Assembly (NCBI RefSeq): GCF_035918015.1
Contig: NZ_CP109132.1
Coordinates: forward strand, 7,564,001-7,628,000
Source: Streptomyces sp. NBC_01754
GTDB lineage: Bacteria; Actinomycetota; Actinomycetes; Streptomycetales; Streptomycetaceae
DNA length: 64,000 bases
Direction: 5' to 3'
A program made the position numbers and the translations under genes. Position 1 is the stretch's first letter. Every line of letters begins with the position of its first letter. This document shows positions 11,658 to 24,300 of the stretch, in pieces. The notes beneath the pieces were generated by a model. It searched no databases. It saw only the letters and a program-made list of their open reading frames with translations, and was not told where the DNA came from.

Positions 11658-14600
11658 ATGGCGGATGAAACACAACTCCTCAAGCAGCTGAAGTGGATGA
11701 CCACCGAGCTGCGCCAGGCCCACCGCTCGCTGCGCCAGGTCGAGGAGCGCGAACACGAGCCGATCGCCGTCGTCGGCATGGCGTGCCGCTTCCCCGGCGG
11801 TGTCAACTCCCCGGAAGATCTCTGGCGGATGGTCCGGGACGGCGTCGACGGCATCGGTGACTTCCCGGCCAACCGCGGCTGGGTGTTCGATGCTTCGGGC
11901 GGTGATTACACGCCGGTCGGTGGGTTCGTCCATGACGCCGACGAGTTCGACGCCGAGCTGTTCGGTATCTCGCCGCGTGAGGCGCTGGCGATGGATCCGC
12001 AGCAGCGGATGCTGCTGGAGTCGGCGTGGGAGACGTTCGAGTCGGCTGGTGTGGAGCCTCGGGCGTTGCGCGGGTCGCGGACCGGAGTGTTCGTGGGCGG
12101 CTGCATGTCCGGGTACGGCATGGGCATGCAGATGCCGCAGGGCGCGGAAGGGCACTTGCTGACCGGCAACGCGACGAGCGTGCTCTCCGGTCGCGTCGCG
12201 TACGTCTTCGGGCTCGAGGGTCCTGCGGTGACGGTGGACACGGCGTGTTCGTCGTCGTTGGCGGCGTTGCATCTGGCCGCGCAGGCGCTGCGGGCCGGGG
12301 AGTGCGACATGGCTCTCGCCGGCGGTGCGACGGTGATGGCCAATGCGGGCGTGTTCGCGGAGTTCGACCGACAGAGCGGGTTGGCTTCGGACGGGCGGTG
12401 CAAGGCGTTCGCGGCCGGGTCCGACGGGATGGGCTGGGGTGAGGGCGTCGGTCTGCTGCTGGTCGAGCGGCTCTCGGACGCGCGGCGCAACGGGCACCGG
12501 ATCCTTGGTGTGGTGCGGGGCAGTGCGGTCAATCAGGACGGTGCGTCCAACGGTCTCAGCGCGCCGAACGGTCCCTCCCAGCAGCGGGTGATCCGGCAGG
12601 CGCTGGCCAATGCCCGGTTGACTGCCGCGGACGTGGACACGGTCGAGGCGCATGGCACCGGGACCCCTCTCGGGGACCCGATCGAGGCGCAGGCACTGCT
12701 GGCGACCTACGGTCAGGACCGCGGCGAGGGCGGCGAGCCGCTGTGGATCGGATCCGTCAAGTCGAACATCGCGCACACCCAGGCCGCCGCGGGGGTCGCG
12801 GGTGTGATCAAGATGATCATGGCCCTGCGGCATGGCCTGCTCCCCGCGACGCTGCACGTGGACGAGCCGACGCCGCAGGTGGACTGGTCCGCCGGTGCGG
12901 TGGAACTGCTGACCGAGGCGCGCTCGTGGCCTGAGGCGGATCATCCGAGGCGTGCGGGTGTGTCCTCCTTCGGGATCAGCGGTACGAACGCACACGTCAT
13001 CCTGGAGCAGGCTCCTGAGCCTGAACCTGAGTCGGCCTCGGCCGATGTGCCGCTGCGGACACCGGAGTCGGTGCCGTGGCCGGTATCCGCGAAGTCCGAG
13101 ACCGCGTTGCGGGCGCAGGTGGAGCGGCTGCGGTCGTTCGTGGCCGAGCAGCCGGAGCTGGACGCGGTGGACGTCGGCTGGTCGCTGGCGACCACGCGGG
13201 CCGCGCTGGAACACCGTGTGGTCCTGGCCGGTGCGGACGAGCTGTCGAGAGGTGTGGTGGCCGCAGGTTGCCTGGCGGTGCTGTTCACCGGTCAGGGTTC
13301 GCAGCGTCCCGGCATGGGTCTGGGGCTGTACGAGGCGTTCCCGGTGTTCGCCGAAGCCTTCGACGCAGTGTGCGCACGTTTTGACATGCGGCTGGAGCGC
13401 CCGCTGCGCGAGGTCCTGACCGACGGTGTCGACCTGGACCGGACGATGTGGGCGCAGGCGGGCCTGTTCGCCCTCGAAGTCGCCCTGTTCCGGCTGGTCG
13501 AGTCCTGGGGTGTGGTCCCGGACGTGCTCCTGGGCCACTCGCTGGGTGAGATCGTCGCCGCGCATGTGTCCGGGATCCTGTCCCTGGACGACGCCTGCAC
13601 CCTGGTGGCCGAACGCGGCCGCCTGATGCAGGCACTCCCGTCCGGCGGCGGAATGCTCGCCGTCCAGGCCACCGAGACGGACGTCGCCGACTCCGGGCTG
13701 GACCTCGCCGCCGTCAACGGCCCGCGCTCTGTGGTGCTGTCCGGTGACATCGAGGCGATCGAGCGGTATGCGGCCGAATGCGCGGAGCAGGGGCGGCGGT
13801 TCAACGTCCTGACGGTGTCCCACGCCTTCCACTCGGCTCTGATGGAGCCGATGTTGGACGAGTTCGCGACCGTCCTGGCCGGGCTGACGTACAACCCGGC
13901 GCGGATCCCGATCGTGTCGAACCTGACCGGTGCGGTGGCCGAACCCGGACTCATGCAGCAGCCCGGCTACTGGCTGCGGCAGGTGCGGCAGGCGGTCCGC
14001 TTCGCCGATGGCGTCACAACCCTCGAGGCCATGGGTGTGACGGCCTATCTGGAGTTGGGACCGGACGGTGTGCTGTCCGGCATGGCCCAGGACACCGCCG
14101 GCGACGCCGTGTTCGCGCCGATCCTCCGCAAGGACCGCGACGAGGCGGAGACGGCCCTCACTGCGATCAGTCGGCTGTGGACGTCAGGTGTCGGCGTCGA
14201 CTGGCCGACGGTGTTCGTCGGCTGGGGCGGTCGTACGATCCCGTTGCCGACGTATGCGTTCCAGCGCCAGAGGTTCTGGGCGGAGTATTCGATGCAGGCG
14301 GTCGGTGGCGATGGTGCCGATTCTGCGTTCTGGGATGCGGTGGAGCGTGAGGATCTGGAGGAACTGGCCGGTCTGGAGTCGGCGTTGCCGGCGTTGTCCG
14401 AGTGGCGGCGACGTCACCAGGAGCGTTCGACACTGGACTCCTGGCGCTACCAGATCACCTGGAAGCCACTGACCGATCTGCCCCTGGCTTCCTTGTCCGG
14501 CACCTGGGTGGTCGTCGGACCCGAGGATGCGGACATATCCACGGCACTGTCCATAGCGGGCGCGACGGTGGTGAACGTGCCCGTCGATGAGGTTGCGCAG

Positions 14601-17600
14601 CTGCCTGATGTGGCGGGGGTGGTGCTGCTCGCGTCCGGGTGGGCGGACACGCTGGCTGCGGTGCAGGCGTTGGGTGAGGTCTCGGCGCCGTTGTGGGTGC
14701 TCACGCGTGGTGCGGTGTCGGTGGGCCGCTCCGATCGGCTGGAGAGTCCGGATCTGGCTGCGGTGTGGGGTCTGGGCCGCGTCGCGGCACTGGAGATCCC
14801 ACAGCGCTGGGGCGGCCTGATCGACCTGCCGACAGCACTCGACGCCAGGGCCGGTGCCCGGCTCGCGAGCATTCTCACCGGGGGTGGCGGCGAGGACCAG
14901 GTCGCGGTACGCGGGTCCGGTGTCTACGGCCGCCGCCTGGCACGTGCGGTACCGGCAGCTGTGACCGGTGCCGGGTGGCAGCCCACGGGAACGGTGCTGA
15001 TCACCGGTGGCACCGGCGCCCTCGGCGCCCAGGTGGCCCGGTGGCTGGCCGGTCGCGGCGTGCCACACCTGGTGCTCACCAGCCGCAGCGGTGTCGCTCC
15101 GGACGGGTTGGTCGAGGAACTGACCGAGCTCGGCGCGCAAGTGACGGTGACCGCCTGCGACGTCACCGACCGGAACGCGCTGGCCGGCGTGATCGCCGGT
15201 GTCCCGGCCGAACGGCCGCTGGCCGGCATCGTGCACACGGCCGGGATCGTGGACACGGAGGGGCTGGAGCAGACCACCCCGGAGGCGTTCGCAGAGGTGC
15301 TGCGCGCCAAGGTCGACGGAACTGCACATCTCGACGAGCTCACCCGGGAACTGCCGCTCGACCTGTTCGTGGTGTTCTCCTCGATCGCCGCGACCTGGGG
15401 CAGCGGCAGTCAGAGCGCGTACGCGGCCGGCAACGCGTTCCTGGACGCATGGATCCAGCACCGCCACGACCGCGGACTTCCGGGCACATCCGTGGCCTGG
15501 GGTCCCTGGGCCGGGGCCGGTATGGCGGTCCAGGGCGAGGCGGAGCAGGCCCTGCGCCGACGCGGGCTGTCATCGATAGACCCCGCCCTGGCGATTCAAG
15601 CTCTGGCCGCAGCGGTGGACGGCAACGAACCGTGTGTGACGGTCGCCGATATGGACTGGTCACGGTTCACCCCCGCATTCACCTCGGTACGCCCCAGTGC
15701 TCTGCTCGCGGACCTCCCGGAAGCGGCGGCTGCTCTGGAGAGGGACCCAGGCAGTGGCGTCGAGTCGGAACTGCGTCAGCAGCTCATGGGCGTCACGGCC
15801 ACGGAGCGGCGCCAGATGGTGCTGGACCTGGTGCGTGCACAGGCCGCGCAGGTACTGGGGCATGCGGGTGCCGAGGCGATCGAACCCGGCCGGGCCTTCC
15901 GTGACCTCGGCTTCGACTCGCTGATGGCGGTCGAGCTGCGCAACCTCCTGACCACGCACACCGGGTCGCCCCTGCCGGCGACGCTGGTGTTCGACTACCC
16001 CAGCCCACTGGTCCTGAGCGATTACCTCCTGGCCCAACTCACCGGAGACGCACCGCAGGACACCGCACTCCCGGCGCACAGCACGAACACGCTGTCGGAC
16101 GAGCCCATCGCGATCGTCGGCATGGCCTGCCGCTATCCCGGCGGGGTGACTTCCCCGGAGCAGCTGTGGGATCTGGTCGCCGACACGGTGGACGGTATGT
16201 CGGCCTTCCCGGCCGACCGAGGTTGGGCGCTCGACGGTCTGGGCGACTACACGCCGGTCGGCGGGTTCGTCTACGACGCGGCCGAGTTCGATGCCGACCT
16301 GTTCGGTATCTCGCCGCGTGAGGCGTTGGCGATGGATCCGCAGCAGCGTTTGCTGCTCGAGACCGCGTGGGAGACGTTCGAATCGGCCGGGGTGGACCCG
16401 CGGTCGTTGAAGGGCCGCAGTGTCGGGGTGTTCGCCGGCGCGTCCTCGTCGGGTTACGGCGTCAATGGTGTTGCCGGTGCCGAGGGGCATTTGCTGTCGG
16501 GCACGGCGAACAGTGTGATCTCCGGGCGTGTCTCCTACGCCTTCGGGCTCGAAGGCCCCGCAGTCACCGTGGACACAGCTTGCTCGTCGTCACTCGTCGC
16601 GCTGCACCTGGCGGCGCAGGCGCTGCGGTCGGGTGAGTGCAGCCTGGCGCTCGCCGGTGGTGTGACGGTGATGGTCAGCCCTGGGGCGTTCGCCGAGTTC
16701 GACCGCCAGGACGGCCTGGCGGCGGATGGCCGCTGCAAGTCGTTCGCCGCAGCGGCGGACGGGACCGGCTGGGCCGAAGGCGTCGGCCTGCTGCTGGTCG
16801 AACGGCTCTCGGACGCACAGCGCAACGGACACCACATCCTGGGCGTGGTCCGCGGAAGTGCGGTCAACCAGGACGGCGCCTCCAACGGTCTCAGCGCGCC
16901 GAACGGTCCTTCGCAGCAGCGGGTGATCCGCCAGGCACTCGCCAACGCCCACCTGACGACCGCGGACGTGGACACCGTCGAGGCGCACGGCACCGGGACC
17001 CGGCTCGGGGATCCGATCGAGGCCCAGGCGCTGCTGGCCACCTACGGCCAGGACCGTGGCGAGGGCAGCGAGCCGTTGTGGCTGGGCTCGATCAAGTCGA
17101 ACATCGGCCATGCGCAGGCAGCCGCCGGTATCGCCGGTGTGATCAAGATGGTCATGGCGATGCGACACGGCCTGCTGCCCGCAACGCTGCACGTGGACGA
17201 ACCATCCCCGCAGGTGGACTGGTCCGCCGGTGCGGTCGAACTGCTGACCGAGGCCCGGACCTGGCCGGAGGCGGACCGACCGCGGCGTGCGGCGGTGTCC
17301 TCGTTCGGGATCAGCGGCACCAACGCGCACGTCATCCTGGAGCAGGCGCCGGAGCCTGAGCCGGTGACGCGGGGCGTGGTATCGCAGGAACCGGAATTGG
17401 TGCCGTGGATGGTGTCGGCGAAGTCCGAGGCCGGGCTGTGGGCGCAGGTGGAGCGGCTGCGGTCGTTCGTGGCGGAGCGTCCGGAGTTGGATGCGGTGGA
17501 TGTCGGCTGGTCGCTGGCGACGACGCGGGCCGGGCTGGAGCACCGTGTGGTGCTGGCCGGGGACGCGACGCTCGCCTCTGCTGTCGCCACCGAGGGCCGG

Positions 17601-20600
17601 TTGGCGGTGTTGTTCACCGGTCAGGGTTCGCAGCGTCCCGGCATGGGCCTGGGGCTGTACGAGACGTTCCCGGTGTTCGCCGAAGCCTTCGACGCGGTGT
17701 GTGCCCGGCTGGACGTGCGGTTGGAGCGTCCGCTGCGCGAGGTCCTGACCGACGGTGTCAACCTGGACCGGACGATGTGGGCGCAGGCCGGCCTGTTCGC
17801 CCTCGAAGTCGCCCTGTTCCGGCTGGTCGAGTCGTGGGGTGTGGTCCCGGACGTGCTCCTGGGTCACTCGCTCGGCGAGATCGTCGCCGCACATGTCGCG
17901 GGAATCCTGTCCCTGGACGACGCCTGCACCCTGGTGGCGGAGCGCGGCCGTCTGATGCAGGCACTGCCTGCCGGTGGCGGCATGCTCGCTGTCCAGGCCA
18001 CCGAGGCCGATGTTGCTGACTCCGGGCTGGACATCGCGGCCGTCAACGGCCCGCAGTCCGTGGTGCTCTCCGGCGACCTCCACGCGATCGAGCAGTACGT
18101 GGCCCAGTGTGCGGAGCAGGGGCGGCGGTTCAACGTCCAGACGGTGTCCCACGCCTTCCACTCGGCTCTGATGGAACCGATGCTGGACGAGTTCACCTCG
18201 GTGCTGACCGGGCTGACGTTCAGCCCGGCGCAGATCCCGATCGTGTCGAACCTGACCGGTGCGGTGGCCGAGCCCGGACTCATGCAGGACCCCGGCTACT
18301 GGCTGCGTCAAGTCCGTCAGGCGGTCTGCTTCGCCGACGGCGTCACAACCCTCGAGGCCATGGGTGTGACGGCCTATCTGGAGCTGGGCCCGGACGGCGT
18401 GCTGTCCGCCATGGCCCAAGAGAACGTCGGCGATGGCGATGCCGTGTTCGCTTCGATCCTCCGTAAGGATCGTGACGAGACCGACACCGCTCTCACCGCG
18501 ATCAGCCGCTTGTGGTCCGCCGGAGTCGGGGTCGACTGGTCGAAGATGTTCGCCGGCTGGGGCGGCCGAGTGGTCGACCTGCCTACCTACGCCTTCCAGC
18601 GCCAGAGGTTCTGGCCGCAGTCGGGTGTGGTCAGCGGGGATATGGGCGCGCTCGGCATCGAGGGCGCGGGGCATGCGTTGCTGGGTGCGGCGGTGTCGTT
18701 GGCCGGCGGTGACGGTGTGGTGTTGACCGGTCGGCTGTCGGTGGGTGCGCAGGCGTGGCTGGCTGATCACGTGGTTCTGGGCCGGGTCGTGGTCCCTGGA
18801 ACCGCGTTGGTGGAGATGGTGCTGCGTGCCGGCCAGGAGGTCGGCTGCGGTCTGGTCCGTGAGCTGGTGTTGCAGGCGCCGTTGGTGTTGGCGGAGTCCG
18901 GCGGGGTGCAGGTTCAGGTGCGGGTCGAGGGTCCGGACGGGTCCGGTGACCGGCCGGTTCATGTGCATGCGCGTGCTGAGGGCGTCGATGAGTGGGTACT
19001 GCATGCTTCAGGGTTCCTGGCCGTGTCGGAACTCGAGACGCCCGGTTTCGATCTGAGCGTGTGGCCGCCGCAGGGTGCGGTCGCGGTGGATGTCGACGGG
19101 TTCTACGAGGCGTTGGCCGGTGCGGGCTTCGGCTACGGTCCGGCGTTTAAGGGCGTGCAGGCGGCCTGGCGTGACGAGTCGGCCGTCTATGCCGACGTGG
19201 TGCTGCCGAACGCGGGCGAGGTGGAGGGGCTGGGCATCCATCCGGCGCTGCTGGATGCGGCGTTGCATCCGTCGGGTCTGCTGAACGGCGACGGTGAGGG
19301 TGGGGGTTCCGGGCCGCGGTTGCCGTTCGCGTGGTCGGGTGTGGAACTGTTCGCCGTCGGTGCGACAGCCTTGCGGGTGGCGATCCGCCCGGACGGCGAG
19401 GGCCTCAGCGTGCAGGCGGCGGACGGCGCCGGCCTGCCTGTCGCGGTGGTGCGTTCACTGGTCTCCCGGGCGGTGTCCCCTGAACAGTTGCCTGTCGCCG
19501 CGGCAGGGAGCGAAGCGCTGTTCGCGGTGGATTGGGTCCCGGTGCCGCAGGTTGTCGCTGTCGAGGAGCCGGCGGAGGCTTCCGTATGGACGACTCTGCG
19601 GGTCGGTGACGGGCCGGTGGAAGCGGTGGTAGGCGACGTACTTCGCCGGGTGGGGGAGTGGCTCGACGACGAGCATTCCGCAAAGTCACGGCTGGCCGTC
19701 GTGACATGTGGTGCTGTCCCGGCAAGCCCGGGGACGATCGATGCCTCCGGTGCGGCGGTGTGGGGTCTGGTGCGGTCGGCGCAGTCGGAGCACCCGGACC
19801 GGATCGTGCTGGTGGACGCCGACCCCGCAACGGAAGACGTGGATCTCTCGCTGCTGACCGGTTCGGACGAGCCACAGGTGGCCATCCGCGACGGCGCGGT
19901 GTTGGCGCCGCGGCTGGCCAGGGTCGCGGGTACGACGCAGACTGCGTCGTTGGACCAGGACGGCACCGTACTGATCACCGGCGGCACCGGAACCCTCGGC
20001 AGCCTGCTCGCCCGACACCTCGTGACCGAGCACGGGATACGGCACCTCCTCCTGCTGTCCCGCCAGGGCCCTGACGCTCCAGGCGCAGCGGAGCTCGTGG
20101 ACACACTGCGGGAAGCCGGGGCTACGGCGGACATCGTGGCCTGCGACGCCGCAGATCGCGACGCCCTCGCGACAGTACTCACGCAGATTCCCGACGACGC
20201 CCCGCTCACCGGTGTCGTCCACGCCGCCGGTGTTCTCGACGACGGCATATTCACCGCCCTGACCGAGGAGCGTCTGAACACAGTCCTCCGGGCGAAAGCG
20301 ACCGCCGCGGCCAACCTCGACGAACTGACCCGGGACATGGACCTGAGCATGTTCGTGCTCTACTCCTCGGCATCAGCCACCTTCGGCACCCCCGGCCAGG
20401 CCAACTACTCCGCCGCCAACGCCTTCCTCGACGCCCTGGCCACCCGCCGACGCGCACAAGGCCTGCCATGCCTGTCCCTCGCCTGGGGCATATGGGCCCA
20501 GGCCAGCACCATGACTGGTCACCTACAGGACCGGGCCGACCGCCTGGGGCAGGGCCTGTCGAACGAGCAGGGTCTGGCGTTGTTCGATGCCGCGCTGGGC

Positions 20601-21266
20601 GTGGACCGGGCCGCCGTGGTGGCGATGCTGCTCGACATGAGCGCGCTGCGGTCGTGGAGCGGCACCGCCCCGGTACCGGCCCTGCTGCGCGGCCTCGTTC
20701 CGGCCGCCGTCCGGCGGGCCGGCCGGCCCGCCAGACGGCGGCCGCAACTGCCGAAGCAGCTGGCCGGTCTGTCGTCCGCCGACCAGACCCGACTGCTACA
20801 GCACACCGTCCTCACCGAGGTCGCCCACGTCCTCGGGCACACTTCGGCGGACGCCGTCGGCGAGCGCCAGGCGTTCAAGGACCTGGGCTTCGACTCACTG
20901 ACCGCGGTGGAGTTCCGTAACCGGCTCAACGCCGCCACCGGTCTCCACCTGCCCGCGACGCTGGTGTTCGACTACCCGACCACGGCGAAACTCGTCGGGT
21001 TCCTCGTCACCGAACTGCTTCCCCGGCAGGAGATGACCGCCACAGCCCTGCTCTTCGACAAGCTCCAGGACATCGAATCCGGTCTCGCGCAGACCGCCGA
21101 CACGGCGACTCTCACGAAGCTCGTGCGGTGCCTGGAATCCATGGTGTCCAAGTACGGCGACGACGGCACGCGGCACGGCGCCGGGCCTTCGGTCATCGAC
21201 GCGCTCGACGAGGCGACGGACGACGAGATGTTCGCGTTCATCGACAGGGAGCTCGGCGATGCGTAA
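11658..21266 (+). CDS. Modular type I PKS: KS-AT(mal)-KR-ACP / KS-AT(mal)-DH-KR-ACP
   Basis: This is a 3202-residue two-module extension PKS. Residues 1-33 form a charged coiled coil (DETQLLKQL..., then EREHEP), a class 1a N-terminal docking domain that directly precedes the first KS (EPIAVVGM at 34). Both modules use malonyl-CoA; the first should leave an L-hydroxyl and the second an alkene. The C-terminal ~90 residues (3110-3202) are an alpha-helical docking tail ending in [12 protein letters not shown]. The gene lies 36 nt after the preceding PKS and 40 nt before the next, so the three are very probably one operon and act consecutively. From about 14291 to 17350 it is almost identical to a block of the next gene, consistent with recent duplication or gene conversion. 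Confidence 0.96.
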   Translation: MADETQLLKQLKWMTTELRQAHRSLRQVEEREHEPIAVVGMACRFPGGVNSPEDLWRMVRDGVDGIGDFPANRGWVFDASGGDYTPVGGFVHDADEFDAELFGISPREALAMDPQQRMLLESAWETFESAGVEPRALRGSRTGVFVGGCMSGYGMGMQMPQGAEGHLLTGNATSVLSGRVAYVFGLEGPAVTVDTACSSSLAALHLAAQALRAGECDMALAGGATVMANAGVFAEFDRQSGLASDGRCKAFAAGSDGMGWGEGVGLLLVERLSDARRNGHRILGVVRGSAVNQDGASNGLSAPNGPSQQRVIRQALANARLTAADVDTVEAHGTGTPLGDPIEAQALLATYGQDRGEGGEPLWIGSVKSNIAHTQAAAGVAGVIKMIMALRHGLLPATLHVDEPTPQVDWSAGAVELLTEARSWPEADHPRRAGVSSFGISGTNAHVILEQAPEPEPESASADVPLRTPESVPWPVSAKSETALRAQVERLRSFVAEQPELDAVDVGWSLATTRAALEHRVVLAGADELSRGVVAAGCLAVLFTGQGSQRPGMGLGLYEAFPVFAEAFDAVCARFDMRLERPLREVLTDGVDLDRTMWAQAGLFALEVALFRLVESWGVVPDVLLGHSLGEIVAAHVSGILSLDDACTLVAERGRLMQALPSGGGMLAVQATETDVADSGLDLAAVNGPRSVVLSGDIEAIERYAAECAEQGRRFNVLTVSHAFHSALMEPMLDEFATVLAGLTYNPARIPIVSNLTGAVAEPGLMQQPGYWLRQVRQAVRFADGVTTLEAMGVTAYLELGPDGVLSGMAQDTAGDAVFAPILRKDRDEAETALTAISRLWTSGVGVDWPTVFVGWGGRTIPLPTYAFQRQRFWAEYSMQAVGGDGADSAFWDAVEREDLEELAGLESALPALSEWRRRHQERSTLDSWRYQITWKPLTDLPLASLSGTWVVVGPEDADISTALSIAGATVVNVPVDEVAQLPDVAGVVLLASGWADTLAAVQALGEVSAPLWVLTRGAVSVGRSDRLESPDLAAVWGLGRVAALEIPQRWGGLIDLPTALDARAGARLASILTGGGGEDQVAVRGSGVYGRRLARAVPAAVTGAGWQPTGTVLITGGTGALGAQVARWLAGRGVPHLVLTSRSGVAPDGLVEELTELGAQVTVTACDVTDRNALAGVIAGVPAERPLAGIVHTAGIVDTEGLEQTTPEAFAEVLRAKVDGTAHLDELTRELPLDLFVVFSSIAATWGSGSQSAYAAGNAFLDAWIQHRHDRGLPGTSVAWGPWAGAGMAVQGEAEQALRRRGLSSIDPALAIQALAAAVDGNEPCVTVADMDWSRFTPAFTSVRPSALLADLPEAAAALERDPGSGVESELRQQLMGVTATERRQMVLDLVRAQAAQVLGHAGAEAIEPGRAFRDLGFDSLMAVELRNLLTTHTGSPLPATLVFDYPSPLVLSDYLLAQLTGDAPQDTALPAHSTNTLSDEPIAIVGMACRYPGGVTSPEQLWDLVADTVDGMSAFPADRGWALDGLGDYTPVGGFVYDAAEFDADLFGISPREALAMDPQQRLLLETAWETFESAGVDPRSLKGRSVGVFAGASSSGYGVNGVAGAEGHLLSGTANSVISGRVSYAFGLEGPAVTVDTACSSSLVALHLAAQALRSGECSLALAGGVTVMVSPGAFAEFDRQDGLAADGRCKSFAAAADGTGWAEGVGLLLVERLSDAQRNGHHILGVVRGSAVNQDGASNGLSAPNGPSQQRVIRQALANAHLTTADVDTVEAHGTGTRLGDPIEAQALLATYGQDRGEGSEPLWLGSIKSNIGHAQAAAGIAGVIKMVMAMRHGLLPATLHVDEPSPQVDWSAGAVELLTEARTWPEADRPRRAAVSSFGISGTNAHVILEQAPEPEPVTRGVVSQEPELVPWMVSAKSEAGLWAQVERLRSFVAERPELDAVDVGWSLATTRAGLEHRVVLAGDATLASAVATEGRLAVLFTGQGSQRPGMGLGLYETFPVFAEAFDAVCARLDVRLERPLREVLTDGVNLDRTMWAQAGLFALEVALFRLVESWGVVPDVLLGHSLGEIVAAHVAGILSLDDACTLVAERGRLMQALPAGGGMLAVQATEADVADSGLDIAAVNGPQSVVLSGDLHAIEQYVAQCAEQGRRFNVQTVSHAFHSALMEPMLDEFTSVLTGLTFSPAQIPIVSNLTGAVAEPGLMQDPGYWLRQVRQAVCFADGVTTLEAMGVTAYLELGPDGVLSAMAQENVGDGDAVFASILRKDRDETDTALTAISRLWSAGVGVDWSKMFAGWGGRVVDLPTYAFQRQRFWPQSGVVSGDMGALGIEGAGHALLGAAVSLAGGDGVVLTGRLSVGAQAWLADHVVLGRVVVPGTALVEMVLRAGQEVGCGLVRELVLQAPLVLAESGGVQVQVRVEGPDGSGDRPVHVHARAEGVDEWVLHASGFLAVSELETPGFDLSVWPPQGAVAVDVDGFYEALAGAGFGYGPAFKGVQAAWRDESAVYADVVLPNAGEVEGLGIHPALLDAALHPSGLLNGDGEGGGSGPRLPFAWSGVELFAVGATALRVAIRPDGEGLSVQAADGAGLPVAVVRSLVSRAVSPEQLPVAAAGSEALFAVDWVPVPQVVAVEEPAEASVWTTLRVGDGPVEAVVGDVLRRVGEWLDDEHSAKSRLAVVTCGAVPASPGTIDASGAAVWGLVRSAQSEHPDRIVLVDADPATEDVDLSLLTGSDEPQVAIRDGAVLAPRLARVAGTTQTASLDQDGTVLITGGTGTLGSLLARHLVTEHGIRHLLLLSRQGPDAPGAAELVDTLREAGATADIVACDAADRDALATVLTQIPDDAPLTGVVHAAGVLDDGIFTALTEERLNTVLRAKATAAANLDELTRDMDLSMFVLYSSASATFGTPGQANYSAANAFLDALATRRRAQGLPCLSLAWGIWAQASTMTGHLQDRADRLGQGLSNEQGLALFDAALGVDRAAVVAMLLDMSALRSWSGTAPVPALLRGLVPAAVRRAGRPARRRPQLPKQLAGLSSADQTRLLQHTVLTEVAHVLGHTSADAVGERQAFKDLGFDSLTAVEFRNRLNAATGLHLPATLVFDYPTTAKLVGFLVTELLPRQEMTATALLFDKLQDIESGLAQTADTATLTKLVRCLESMVSKYGDDGTRHGAGPSVIDALDEATDDEMFAFIDRELGDA
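11757..16050 (+). other. Module 4: KS-AT(malonyl)-KR(A1)-ACP
   Basis: The KS has C197; its third-site motif reads NIAHT instead of NIGHT, with the His intact. The AT has S628 in GHSLGE and HAFH at 722. The post-AT dimerisation element (FWDAVE) is present. The KR lacks LDD and has Trp1247 eight residues before Tyr1255 with Gln rather than His between them, so it is A1-type (L-hydroxyl). The ACP serine is S1421. Confidence 0.92.
14291..17350 (+). repeat. Long KR-ACP-KS repeat, copy 1
   Basis: The block runs from the post-AT linker of module 4 to the end of the module 5 KS. It is collinear with 28341-31400 at a constant offset of 14050 nt, including equal-length ACP-KS linkers, and closely matches 32676-35740. 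Long stretches, such as the linker and parts of the KS, are identical or nearly so. Confidence 0.9.
16098..21020 (+). other. Module 5: KS-AT(malonyl)-DH-KR(B)-ACP
   Basis: The KS has C1642. The AT has S2071 in GHSLGE and HAFH at 2165. The DH has HxxxGxxxxP at H2371 and LLDAALH with D2533. The KR has LDD and Tyr2917 (B-type, the usual partner of a DH that makes an E alkene). The ACP serine is S3080 in GFDSL. The predicted product is an unbranched alkene. Confidence 0.93.
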
Positions 21267-21297
21267 CCGGCGCCCTGATCCGACCACGACACACAGC

Positions 21298-21301
21298 GAG
21301 G
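21298..21301 (+). promoter_or_regulatory. Ribosome binding site for the thioesterase-bearing PKS
   Basis: GAGG lies 5 nt before ATG 21307. A competing signal, AGGGAG at 21246-21251, lies 7 nt before an in-frame ATG at 21259 that overlaps the upstream stop codon. Confidence 0.5.
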
Positions 21302-21306
21302 CCCAG

Positions 21307-24300
21307 ATGTCAGACGAGCTGAAACTGCGCGACTACCTCAAGCGGGTCACAGCCGACCTGCACAGCACCAAGCAGCGGCTCCGGAACATCGAGTCGGCGG
21401 ATCGCGAGCCGATTGCCATCGTGGGGATGTCGTGCCGGCTGCCGGGCGGTGTGGGCTCGCCGGCGGAGTTGTGGGATCTGGTGGTGGCCGGCGGGGACGC
21501 GATGTCGGACTTCCCGCTGGACCGCGGGTGGGACGCGACGTGGGGCGGGGTGTCCGGAGTCGGCGGGTTCGTCACCGGTGCCAGTGACTTCGATGCGGGG
21601 TTGTTCGGGATCTCGCCGCGCGAGGCGCTGGCGATGGACCCGCAGCAGCGGCTGCTGCTGGAAGCGTCGTGGGAGGCGTTCGAATCCGCTGGGCTGGACC
21701 CGCTGTCGCTGCGTGGTTCTTCGACCGGTGTGTACGCGGGGCTGATGTATCACGACTACGCGTCGAGCATGAACGTGGTGCCGGAGGGCGTGGAGGCGTT
21801 CCTGGGGACCGGCAATGCCGGAAGCGTGCTGTCGGGCCGCGTGGCTTACACCTTCGGGCTCGAGGGCCCCGCGGTGACGTTGGACACGGCGTGTTCGTCG
21901 TCACTGGTGGCGTTGCATCTGGCCGCCCAGGCGCTGCGATCCGGAGAGTGCGACCTGGCGTTGGCCGGCGGTGTGACGGTGTTGACCACGCCGAGTGTGT
22001 TCGTGGACTTCGAGCAGCAGGGCGGACTCGCCTCCGACGGCCGGTGCAAGTCCTTCGCGGCCGCGGCGGACGGCACGGGGTGGTCCGAGGGCACGGCGGT
22101 GCTGGTCGTGGAGCGGCTCTCGGACGCGCGGCGCAACGGACATCGGGTGCTGGCCGTGGTGCGGGGCACCGCGGTGAACCAGGACGGCGCGTCGAACGGT
22201 CTGACGGCTCCGAACGGTCCTTCCCAGCAGCGGGTGATCCAGCAGGCGCTGGCCAACGCCCGGCTGACGGCCGCGGACGTCGACGTCGTCGAGGCGCACG
22301 GGACCGGGACGCGTCTGGGCGACCCGATCGAGGCGCAGGCACTGCTGGCGACGTACGGTCAGGAGAGGGGTGACGGCGAGCCGTTGTGGCTGGGATCCGT
22401 CAAGTCGAACATCGGACACACCCAGGCGGCCGCCGGCGCGACGGGCGTGATCAAAATGGTCATGGCCCTGCGGCATGGCCTGATGCCGACCACCCTGCAC
22501 GTGGATGAGCCCTCATCACAGGTGGACTGGTCCTCCGGCGCGGTGCAACTGCTGACCGAGGCGCGTCCATGGCCTGAGGCGGGCCGGCTGCGCCGGGCGG
22601 CGGTGTCGTCGTTCGGGATCAGCGGCACCAACGCCCACGTCATCCTCGAGCAGGCCCCGGATCTCGTCGACGAGGCGGAACCGGTTCGGGTGGTGCGGCC
22701 GGGAACGGCGCCGTGGCTGGTGTCGGCGAAGACCGCGGACGGGCTCCGGGCCCAGGTTCAGCGCCTGCGCGCGTACACCACCGACCGCCCCGACCTGGAC
22801 GTCGTGGACGTGGGCTGGTCGACCGCGACGACGCGGGCCGCGTTGGAACACCGCGCGGTGCTCACCGGTGCTGCCGGTGAGGAGATGGCGTCGGGTGCCG
22901 TCGGCAGCGGTCGGCTGGCGCTGCTGTTCACCGGCCAGGGCTCGCAGCGCGCCGGCATGGGCTTGGAACTGTATGAGGCGTTCCCGGTGTTCGCGGGAGC
23001 GTTCGACGCGGTGTGTGCCCGCCTGGACGTGCGGCTGGAGCGTCCGCTGCGCGAGGTCCTGACCGACGACGTCGACTTGAACCGGACGATGTGGGCACAG
23101 GCCGGCCTGTTCGCCCTCGAAGTCGCCCTGTACCGCCTCGTCGAAGCGTGGGGTGTGGTCCCGGACGTGCTCCTGGGCCACTCGCTCGGCGAGATCGTCG
23201 CCGCCCACGTAGCCGGGATCCTGTCCCTGGACGACGCCTGCACCCTGGTGGCCGAACGCGGCCGCCTGATGCAGGCCCTGCCGGCCGGCGGCGGAATGCT
23301 CGCCGTCCAGGCCACCGAAGCGGACGTCGCCGACTCCGGCCTGGACCTCGCGGCCGTCAACGGCCCGCAGTCCGTGGTGCTGTCCGGTGACATCGAGGCG
23401 ATCGAGCGGTACGCGGCCGAGTGCGCGGAGCAGGGTCGGCGGTTCAACATCCTGACGGTGTCCCACGCGTTCCACTCGGTGCTGATGGAACCGATGCGGG
23501 ACGAGTTCGCGACCGTCCTGGCCGGGCTGACGTACCACCCGGCACGGATCCCGGTGGTCTCCAATCTCACCGGCGCCGTGGCGGAACCCGGACTGATGCA
23601 ACGGCCGGAGTACTGGCTGGAACAGGTCCGGCGGACCGTACGGTTCGCGGACGGCGTCGCGGCCCTTGACGCCATGGGCGTGACACGGTGCCTGGAGCTG
23701 GGCCCGGACGGGGTGCTGTCCGGGATGGCGCGCGAGACCGCCGGGGAAGCCGCGCTCGTACCGATGCTGCGCAAGGACCGGAACGAGGCCGCCTGCGCGA
23801 TCGGCGCCGTCGCTCGACTGTGGACGGTCGGCGTCGAGATCGACTGGGCCGGGGTGTTCGCGGGGTGGGACGGGCGGGTCGTCGACCTGCCGACGTACGC
23901 GTTCCAGCGGGAACGGTACTGGCCCGAGACGGCGGCCCGGCCGGCCGGTGCCGACACCGCGGACTCGGCGTTCTGGGACGCGGTGGAGCGTGGGGACCTG
24001 CGGGAGCTGGCGGGCCTGGAGACCGCGCTGCCGGCGCTGTCGTCGTGGCGGCGGCAGCGGCGGGAGCAGGTGGCCTTGGACTCCTGGCGCTATCAGATCG
24101 CGTGGAAGCCGCTCACCGATCTGCCCGAGGCGTCGCTGTCGGGCACCTGGGTGGTGTGCGGGCGCGCCGACGAGAACGTCACCGCCGCTTTGAGCGCCGC
24201 CGGCGCCACGGTGGTGACCGCACCGGCCGACGAGGTCGCCTCGGTGCCCGAGGTCACCGGGGTCGTACTGGTCACCGACGACTGGACGGACGTGCTGGCC

